Assembly: GCF_024347355.1 (NCBI RefSeq)
Contig: NZ_AP025466.1
Location: 806,001-870,000, forward strand
DNA: 64,000 nt
DNA from: Vibrio chagasii
GTDB lineage: Bacteria; Pseudomonadota; Gammaproteobacteria; Enterobacterales; Vibrionaceae
Direction: 5' to 3'
A program made the translations under genes and the position numbers. Shown piece after piece: positions 58,015 through 64,000 of this stretch (the first letter of the stretch is position 1; the number at the start of each line of letters is the position of its first letter). The notes below the pieces were generated by a model. It worked only from the letters and a program-made list of their open reading frames with translations, was not told the origin of the DNA and made no database searches.

Positions 58015-59457
58015 ATGTTACGAGCCTCTATCGTATTACTCAGTGTCACAAGCTTGGCTGTATCTGCCAATATATCCCTACCCTCAGGTGAGGACTGGAT
58101 AGCTCATGCCAGCGAAGGATTAGCGCCTTATTGGATGATGCCGAGTGCTCAAGGAGAACCGATAGGCAACTTCCCGACTTTCCGCTGTGATGATGGGACA
58201 TTGCTTGATGTGACCAACGTTTGTCCTGAGTTAGATCGAGGCTGGATCACGCCACACTTCGGCAAAGAGTTCACTCGGATGAAGTCACGCCAAACCTATG
58301 CTTATGGCGTGCTCTACCACCTAACCGGAGACAGACAAGCATTAGCGCTCGCTAAGCAAGGGGCTTACTACCTCATTGAACACTTAGAAGATAAACAAAA
58401 TGGTGGTTTCATCAGCTTCACCAAAGACGGCAAAGCAGGGCTTGAGTGGCAACATCGAACGGCTCAAGATCAAGCATATGCGCTAGTTGGCTTAGCCATG
58501 TACTACTACCTAACTCAAGATAAGAAGGTAGAAGACGCTCTCATCGCTCAACAAGCTTTTATCTTCGAACAATACCGACTTAACGATAACAGTGGCCTTG
58601 CGTGGGTGCTTGCCGACGGTGAAGATGGCAAAGTCACTCAGCGGGAATTGGTTGCACAACTTGACCAGATTAACGGCTACATGCTGTTAATAGCTCCACT
58701 ACTGAAAGATCCTACCAAGACAAAATGGCTTGATGATCTGAATTGGCTGACACAAACCATGATCGAGCACTACCACTCCGAAGATGAACAACGCTTCTAC
58801 GGTGCCATTCACAGCAAAGCAGCCATGATGCCGAATGCCAATCACAATGATTTTGGTCACACCATCAAAGCGTATTGGATGACTTACCTTACTGGGCAAA
58901 CTCTGGATAACTCCGAATGGAAAGAGTTCGGTATGCAAGGGATGAAGCACACTTTAGCCCAAGCCCAGTACCAGAAAGACTTCACCGATGTATCCCAATA
59001 CTTTGGCGACAAGCTTCAAAAGGCATGGCAAGGACGAGAGATTACTGGCTGGCAAAGCAGACCAAACACACATTGGGCTTCGTCATGGGAATGGGCTGAG
59101 CTCGACCAAGCGGCAATGACGGTATCGCTTGTCGATGGTTCGATGAAAGAAACCCTACAATACACGTTGCCGACTTTTCACGATGTGTGGGTCGACCACA
59201 AATATGGTGGTGTAGGGCTTGAACCTAAGCGCACTAAGGCTTTTCATTGGGGCAACGGCTACCATCAATTTGAGCATGCGTTGATTGGTTACTTATATGC
59301 CAGACAAGTGGAAGGCAAACCTGCAGTGCTTCACTACGCGAGACCAGCTAACAGCGAGATACCAATGGAACCGTATTACTATCAAGGCGATGTGGTTAAG
59401 TTGGAGATGCTTGAGGGGGGAATGCAGAAGGTCAGCTTCAATAACATCCGGCCTTAG
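58015..59457 (+). CDS. Secreted AGE-like (alpha/alpha)6-barrel protein
   Basis: 480 residues from the ATG at 58015, which begins a signal peptide (MLRASIVLLSVTSLAVSANIS). The mature protein has the repeated helical-hairpin layout of the N-acylglucosamine 2-epimerase / cellobiose epimerase superfamily: GWITPHFGKEFTRMKSRQTYAYGVLYHL early, HRTAQDQAYALVGLAMYYYLT near 155, NANHNDFGHTIKAYWMTYLTG near 270 and GNGYHQFEHALIGYLYARQ near 420. The regularly placed His residues resemble the catalytic His pair of that fold. Secretion is unusual for epimerases, so a role on periplasmic or extracellular sugar polymers is plausible; substrate unknown. Confidence 0.7.
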   Translation: MLRASIVLLSVTSLAVSANISLPSGEDWIAHASEGLAPYWMMPSAQGEPIGNFPTFRCDDGTLLDVTNVCPELDRGWITPHFGKEFTRMKSRQTYAYGVLYHLTGDRQALALAKQGAYYLIEHLEDKQNGGFISFTKDGKAGLEWQHRTAQDQAYALVGLAMYYYLTQDKKVEDALIAQQAFIFEQYRLNDNSGLAWVLADGEDGKVTQRELVAQLDQINGYMLLIAPLLKDPTKTKWLDDLNWLTQTMIEHYHSEDEQRFYGAIHSKAAMMPNANHNDFGHTIKAYWMTYLTGQTLDNSEWKEFGMQGMKHTLAQAQYQKDFTDVSQYFGDKLQKAWQGREITGWQSRPNTHWASSWEWAELDQAAMTVSLVDGSMKETLQYTLPTFHDVWVDHKYGGVGLEPKRTKAFHWGNGYHQFEHALIGYLYARQVEGKPAVLHYARPANSEIPMEPYYYQGDVVKLEMLEGGMQKVSFNNIRP

Positions 59458-59480
59458 CAGGTTTTCTTAAGCGCACAACG

Positions 59481-59509
59481 AAAATGAGCCCGTTCAAAGG
59501 GCTCATTTT
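59481..59509. terminator. Bidirectional terminator
   Basis: AAAATGAGCCC, a seven-base loop, GGGCTCATTTT between two convergent genes, followed by a T-rich stretch to the right. Confidence 0.88.
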
Positions 59510-59524
59510 GCTATCTTTTTTTTA

Positions 59525-59932
59525 CTATCTTCTTTTGTTCTGCTCTACCAGCTTTTCATTCCATGCGGTATTGCCATCACGCTTAGAGACATCGTACTCC
59601 GCACAGAACTGAGATATGGTCATATTGTTATCGCCAGTGGCAAGCTTGAGAGCCAACTGAACTTGTTGAAGCTTGCTTTGCAGTCGCAAGATTTGACCAG
59701 CATTTGGGCTTTTCTCTTTGGCGTATTTTAAAGCCGCATGCTTACGTTCTGCCGCGCCAGCTCTACGATCCGCTTCTGATAACAGATACTTTAACTGCGC
59801 AACACTCTTGCCCTTCTTAAAAGCAGGATCAAGCAGCTCAACGCACTCATCAAACGATGGGTTGATAACGTATGGGTCTACTTTATGTGCCTGTTGGCGC
59901 ATCCACTCTAGTGCGAGTTTTTCATCTGACAT
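59525..59932 (-). CDS. Hypothetical coiled-coil-like cytoplasmic protein
   Basis: 135 residues, highly charged, helix-rich in residues 45-100 (RRAGAAERKHAALKYAKEKSPNAGQILRLQSKLQQVQLALKLATG), ending in a basic NKRR tail. No membrane helix or signal peptide. No family recognised. Confidence 0.6.
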   Translation of the reverse strand: MSDEKLALEWMRQQAHKVDPYVINPSFDECVELLDPAFKKGKSVAQLKYLLSEADRRAGAAERKHAALKYAKEKSPNAGQILRLQSKLQQVQLALKLATGDNNMTISQFCAEYDVSKRDGNTAWNEKLVEQNKRR

Positions 59933-60318
59933 AATCGAATCTTTTCCAAAGAAATAGCCCTATATGGTATCGCTCAATAGCGAATGGCTGCAATAGCAAA
60001 TTAACTTATCTCACGCCTTTAAATACAACGCTACAGAAAGTATTGGTGCCACGCATCAAGAAGCACCCTCTCTTCAAATATTGGCGTTAGAAACGAAATA
60101 AAGAGCTAACCACACCGTTAAAACTCGCCAAACCAAACACAAGCAAAACGAAATTAAAAACATTTAAATCAATAGTTTATTGATATTAATCCGTGTAATT
60201 TACCCGTCAAATTACACGACTTCTTTGCACTCATTCATAGTTTTGTACATTACTCATTCTAGCCAATAAAACTCACCTACTTTGTTTATATGCATGGATA
60301 AACATATAAATCAGAGCA
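59933..60318. other. Promoter region of the oxygenase gene
   Basis: No gene. Contains the palindrome at 60192-60218 (see separate entry), which lies 100 bp before the oxygenase start. Confidence 0.55.
60192..60218. promoter_or_regulatory. 10-bp perfect inverted repeat upstream of the carotenoid-oxygenase-like gene
   Basis: CGTGTAATTT and AAATTACACG are separated by seven bases (ACCCGTC). The symmetry suggests binding of a dimeric regulator (TetR, MarR or GntR like); no such gene is adjacent. Confidence 0.6.
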
Positions 60319-62160
60319 ATGAAAAGACGTACATTTTTGAAAAGCGTAGCTGGGGCTGCCTTTGTACCAACCCAACTTTTGGCTTCGCAAGGCAACAATC
60401 CTTCCTTATTTCCGGTCTCAATTATGCAGGGTGGGCGCAGCGCAACCTCGGGAGATTTTCACCTTCTTAGTGGAGAATTGCCAGCTGATATCCATGGTCA
60501 TGTGTTTTTTTCTGAAGGGATACCATTGGAGCCAAACCACCTGAGTCCGAACGGCCGCGGCGCTCTAACCCGTCTCGACTTTTCGCCAAGCAAAGTTTCT
60601 TTCTTGCGTAAGATGATTGATACCCCGTCAGCCATCATGCAACAGCATATCTCCTATGGCTATGACAGCTTTAAATTACTTGGTGGTATGGCTTATTACA
60701 GCCCGACGATGGGATTCGTCAATTATTGTAATACCGCGCCCAACTACCTGGGTGACAACCGATTCGCGCTCAGCTACGAAGGTGGGGTTCCCTACGAATT
60801 TGATGCGCTGAGCTTAGACCTGGTCACACCGATTGGTCACTATGATGAGTGGCAGAGCAGTCTTCCACCTTGGATGAGCCCTTTTATTCCTGACAAATGG
60901 CTGTTTCCACAAGTTCGTACCACAGGCCATCCGTATTTTGATCTCGAGTCGGATGAATGTTTCACCATTAACTACGGTGGAAACATTTCCAATACGGGTA
61001 CTAGAAATGGATTTATACGGCTTCTGAAATGGGATAAGCACAGCCCTCTACAAGGCTGGAACATTATTGGCCGTAACGGTAAGCCTGCCTTTATCGCAGC
61101 AACCGCTCACTCTCTTGGTGTAACACGCCACCACATCCTCGTATTTGAAACTGCAGCGCAAGTCGAGCCGCTACGTATGATCGGTATATCGTCGGTTTAT
61201 GCTCAGCAACATCGGACTCCAACTTGGATTATTCGTAAGAAAGACCTCTACCCCGGGCGCGATTATGTGGTTGCCGACTACCTAGAACTGGATTTCGATA
61301 CCTCAGACATCATGTGTAACTACGATGACCATGAAAACGAAATCACCCTATATGGCCAATACCTAGGAGCGATGGACAAATCGGAGCCCCAATACGCACG
61401 CGATAAGCGATTACTTGGTGGAAGAACTCCGAGTCAATTGGCAGGTTACCCGGCAGCGCCTATTGATGTCGGCGGCTTAGTACGCGCAAGGATCCAAGTT
61501 CAGTCACAATCCGCTCGACAGATAAATGAAGACTTCAGGCTGATAAGAGACGACCAACTTTTTTGGGATATGAATGATCCCGCGTACCGTGGACACTTCC
61601 AGTTCCCAGAGCAATTTGAACACATTTATTGGGCTGCCGTTGGCTATCGCAAAGACCATGTCATTAAGCGTGTCGCAGAGGCGTATGAGCACTACCCCAA
61701 TAGAAGGTTCACCAACGATTCATTACCTCAAGTCGACCAACCCTCGGCTCTCGTGCACATGGACTGCCTTTCGATGAATCTCGCCGATGCGTATCAATTT
61801 CCCTCAGATTGTGTGATGCGAACGCCTCAGTTTATGGCTCGCCCTAACAGCACCTCTCAAGACGACGGCTACATATTCACAGCCGTGGTTCGTAGTCACC
61901 CTACTCATGGCATTGGAAATGGCAAAGAGATCTGGATCTTTGACGCACAAAACTTAGCACAAGGCCCATTAGCGATCTTAGGGCACCCGCAACTCAATTT
62001 TGCGACGACGAATCATGCGCTCTGGGTAGCAGAGATAGGGCCGAGACCTGCTGATGCCTATAAAGCCAACGTAGGAGACTTCTTCAGTTCACGTTTATCA
62101 AGCCATCGCAGCGCTGTTCAAGAAGTCATTCAGCAACACATTCTGCCTCGATTTGGCTAA
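60319..62160 (+). CDS. Tat-exported carotenoid-oxygenase-family protein
   Basis: 613 residues. The start MKRRTFLKSVAGAAFVPTQLLA is a twin-arginine signal peptide. The rest has the non-haem iron carotenoid cleavage oxygenase (RPE65) scaffold: LSGELPADIHGHVFFSEG near 50, and four likely Fe ligands: TTGHPYF (H), TAHSLGVTRHHILVF (H), DDHENEITLY (H), TTNHALWVAEIG (H). The family cleaves carotenoids, stilbenes or related phenylpropenes with O2. Tat export implies folding with bound metal before leaving the cytoplasm, and would put it in the periplasm or outside. Nearby exported FAD oxidase suggests linked oxidation chemistry. Substrate not known; exact subfamily unsure. Confidence 0.8.
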   Translation: MKRRTFLKSVAGAAFVPTQLLASQGNNPSLFPVSIMQGGRSATSGDFHLLSGELPADIHGHVFFSEGIPLEPNHLSPNGRGALTRLDFSPSKVSFLRKMIDTPSAIMQQHISYGYDSFKLLGGMAYYSPTMGFVNYCNTAPNYLGDNRFALSYEGGVPYEFDALSLDLVTPIGHYDEWQSSLPPWMSPFIPDKWLFPQVRTTGHPYFDLESDECFTINYGGNISNTGTRNGFIRLLKWDKHSPLQGWNIIGRNGKPAFIAATAHSLGVTRHHILVFETAAQVEPLRMIGISSVYAQQHRTPTWIIRKKDLYPGRDYVVADYLELDFDTSDIMCNYDDHENEITLYGQYLGAMDKSEPQYARDKRLLGGRTPSQLAGYPAAPIDVGGLVRARIQVQSQSARQINEDFRLIRDDQLFWDMNDPAYRGHFQFPEQFEHIYWAAVGYRKDHVIKRVAEAYEHYPNRRFTNDSLPQVDQPSALVHMDCLSMNLADAYQFPSDCVMRTPQFMARPNSTSQDDGYIFTAVVRSHPTHGIGNGKEIWIFDAQNLAQGPLAILGHPQLNFATTNHALWVAEIGPRPADAYKANVGDFFSSRLSSHRSAVQEVIQQHILPRFG

Positions 62161-62222
62161 TCCATTCGATGAAGAAAACCACCTTTAAAAATCAACTTCG
62201 ACTAAACCACAAGGAAGTCTTA

Positions 62223-63836
62223 ATGAAAATAAAAACCATGGTACTTGGTAACGCTTTGCTTGCTGCTGTTATGGGGACAGCTTTCTCTCTTCATTCCTAT
62301 GAACCGGAAAGAGAGATTTCGAACTACCAAGGAACATACACCTGCCACCCTGAAGCGATTTACGACCCACGTTCTATTGATGAAGTGCAGAGCATCGTCC
62401 AAGACGCTCTGATACGCGGTAAGAAAGTGATGACGGGAAATCGCAAGTTCGCCAGCCAAATCGATGCCGCCTGCGCCGGTGACGACCAAGTTCAAATCAC
62501 TCTGAAGAATATGAATAAGATCGTTCACTTCGATGCAACAAATAAGACCGTCACTGTTGAAGCCGGTATGCGGTTCAACGATCTCAATGACTTCTTACGC
62601 GGGCAAGGTTACGCGATCAACATGGTGACTGAGTTAGCTATCTTTACCGTTGGTGGCATGCTGGGCAGTGGCACACACGGCTCTACGTTAGATAGACCAA
62701 GTAACATGCTCGCTGACTACGTTACCCAGCTAAAAATTGTTGATGGGCAAGGCGAGGTCAGAGTACTTGAGGGCGATTTACTGGACGCCGCAAGAGTGAA
62801 CCTTGGTGTACTTGGCGTAGTGGTTGAAGCGACATTAAAACTTGAAGATGCCTTTAAAGTGAAAGCAGAAGTCACCGGTTATCGAGATGATTCCGACCTT
62901 GAAGACGTGGTACTGGATATTGCACACAACAACTACTCAGCGAACATCGCATGGTTCCCCGGCTTAGGGCGTTACACCACCACACTTTACAACCCAGTTC
63001 CAATCGAGACAGAAGGCCAAGCCTACAATGCACAAGCCGATGTCACAGATGCGGAGGAGTTTTTCTTCGGGCTACTGTTTAATGCCGCACACGAATTCCC
63101 AGGGTCTGGTTTGCAGTGTCTTGCTGCCGTTGCTCGTTACAATGGTCGAGCAAACTCCTACTTCAGAGACAGCATCACCGGCAAGAAAGTTGATGAGCCT
63201 ATCGGCTATTCAGACCAAATGCAGTACTTCGAATGCAAAGACCCGAACAAATGTATCTGGGATCGTCTGCCTATCGCGCTTCAAGAAGTTGCTATCGACA
63301 TTGAGCGCCTACCAAACTGGATCAATGATGTCCGCCAGATCGTCGACGCACACCCACGTACTTGCTTCCCACTCAATGGTATTTACTTCCGATTTGGTAA
63401 AGCTTCTGACAGTTATTTAGGAATGAGCGCAGGGCGAGATACCGCTTTCGTCGGCATTGAATACACACTGCGTAAAGAGGGTAAAAAAGAACCTAAAAAC
63501 TACTTCGTGAACCTAGAAATAGAGCAAATGTCGCTGCGAAAATATGATGCGCGACCTCACTGGGGTAAAAACTCAGTCGCTATTTTTGAGGACATGCCCT
63601 CTCGCTTCCCGATGTGGCCTGAGTTCTTGCAAGCCAAAGCGGAGCTGGACCCTTTCGATACCTTCACCAACCCATTCTGGGAGCGTGTGAGTGGTGAAAC
63701 GCCATTAGAAGATTATCTAAAACCAGGATGTAACGTGCGTGGCGAATGTTACTGTCAAGAAGATGCCCACTGTCAATCAGGGACGACTTGTCAGTCAGGG
63801 CTCTACTTCACTGACGCTCGCATCTGCCGAAAATAA
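62223..63836 (+). CDS. Secreted FAD-linked oxidase (PCMH/L-gulonolactone-oxidase-like) with Cys-rich tail
   Basis: 537 residues from the ATG at 62223 after AGGAAGT; this start opens a signal peptide (MKIKTMVLGNALLAAVMGTAFS). The FAD-binding PCMH domain includes YDPRSIDEVQSIVQDALIRG, the VTVEAGMRFNDLNDFLR strand and VGGMLGSGTHGSTLDRP. At the usual covalent-FAD His position the motif is MTGNRKFASQ instead of (V/I)GSGHS, so FAD may be non-covalent. C-terminal residues 501-537 contain eight Cys (CNVRGECYCQEDAHCQSGTTC...C), a small disulfide module not seen in usual lactone oxidases. It starts 63 bp after the oxygenase stop and probably shares its transcript. Substrate could be a sugar lactone or an alcohol. 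Confidence 0.78.
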   Translation: MKIKTMVLGNALLAAVMGTAFSLHSYEPEREISNYQGTYTCHPEAIYDPRSIDEVQSIVQDALIRGKKVMTGNRKFASQIDAACAGDDQVQITLKNMNKIVHFDATNKTVTVEAGMRFNDLNDFLRGQGYAINMVTELAIFTVGGMLGSGTHGSTLDRPSNMLADYVTQLKIVDGQGEVRVLEGDLLDAARVNLGVLGVVVEATLKLEDAFKVKAEVTGYRDDSDLEDVVLDIAHNNYSANIAWFPGLGRYTTTLYNPVPIETEGQAYNAQADVTDAEEFFFGLLFNAAHEFPGSGLQCLAAVARYNGRANSYFRDSITGKKVDEPIGYSDQMQYFECKDPNKCIWDRLPIALQEVAIDIERLPNWINDVRQIVDAHPRTCFPLNGIYFRFGKASDSYLGMSAGRDTAFVGIEYTLRKEGKKEPKNYFVNLEIEQMSLRKYDARPHWGKNSVAIFEDMPSRFPMWPEFLQAKAELDPFDTFTNPFWERVSGETPLEDYLKPGCNVRGECYCQEDAHCQSGTTCQSGLYFTDARICRK

Positions 63837-63916
63837 CCGGCTCGTCGGGCATATAGCACTGCGCTCTATGCCTGATACTCGTTTTTCCAAAGGATCCAAC
63901 AAAGGACATCACTTCA

Positions 63917-64000
63917 ATGAACCTCTGCCAACTACTGCGTTTAGGGCTAACATGTTGCTGCCTGTTCGTAGCACAAGGATTTGCTACCACACTCGAGGAT
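63917..64000 (+). CDS. N-terminus of an exported protein (cut by window edge)
   Basis: Opens MNLCQLLRLGLTCCCLFVAQGFATTLED, a signal peptide with cleavage near GFA-TT, 81 bp after the oxidase stop. AAAGGA lies about eleven bases upstream of the ATG. Only 28 codons are visible; identity unknown. Its position suggests it may be in the same exported set as the two genes before it. Confidence 0.65.
   Translation, partial: MNLCQLLRLGLTCCCLFVAQGFATTLED

Overview
The window reads as a Vibrionaceae chromosome segment, most likely Vibrio. Pointers are a 3' fragment of a Vibrio-like guaC (GMP reductase), an integron attC site of the VCR type, and typical Vibrio neighbours such as an OppA-like protein with MpaA, the glutathione-dependent formaldehyde pair, an AcoR-type activator facing an aldehyde dehydrogenase, and DUF2975 with a small HTH gene. 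No rRNA, tRNA or CRISPR array was recognised.

Layout. 1-3 kb: LysR regulator (cut by the window edge), oligopeptide or murein-peptide binding protein and murein tripeptide amidase. 3-12.6 kb: an accessory, patchwork stretch with a membrane protein, two related small orphan proteins flanking a periplasmic binding protein / hybrid histidine kinase pair, a guaC 3' pseudogene, a truncated IS3-family element, an HU gene, a lone integron cassette carrying a SUKH (SMI1/KNR4) gene, a methyltransferase, and a 58-bp dispersed repeat at 4.34 and 11.39 kb. 12.7-16.6 kb: formaldehyde detoxification operon (S-hydroxymethylglutathione dehydrogenase, S-formylglutathione hydrolase) flanked by two SMR-family small transporters.

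16.7-44.6 kb is the centrepiece: an iron-regulated metallophore island. It has an FptX/RhtX-type permease and a phosphopantetheinyl transferase diverging from a Fur-like box. Facing them is a long leftward operon: TonB receptor, a 3785-residue FAAL-ACP-KS-ACP-Cy-A(E-like insert)-PCP-Cy-A-PCP megasynthase, a Cy-A(MT)-PCP-TE synthetase of PchF type, a saccharopine-dehydrogenase-like reductase, a thiazolinyl imide reductase, a type II thioesterase and two YbtP/YbtQ-like ABC proteins. Nothing for salicylate synthesis or activation is present. A fatty-acyl-AMP ligase loads the line, the KS module has no acyltransferase, and all three A domains carry a Cys-like code. My inference is a lipid-tailed, three-cysteine thiazoline/N-methylthiazolidine metallophore in which an enolisable beta-keto group could stand in for the phenolate of yersiniabactin or pyochelin.

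44.8-64 kb is ordinary chromosomal content: NUDIX hydrolase, LysE exporter with its LysR, aldehyde dehydrogenase with a -24/-12 promoter opposite an AcoR-like activator, cryptochrome/photolyase, chemotaxis receptor, LysR plus GST, DUF2975/HTH pair with a perfect palindromic operator, a secreted AGE-like (alpha/alpha)6-barrel protein, and a putative exported pair of a Tat-type carotenoid-oxygenase-family protein and a secreted FAD-linked oxidase with a Cys-rich tail, followed by the start of another exported protein.
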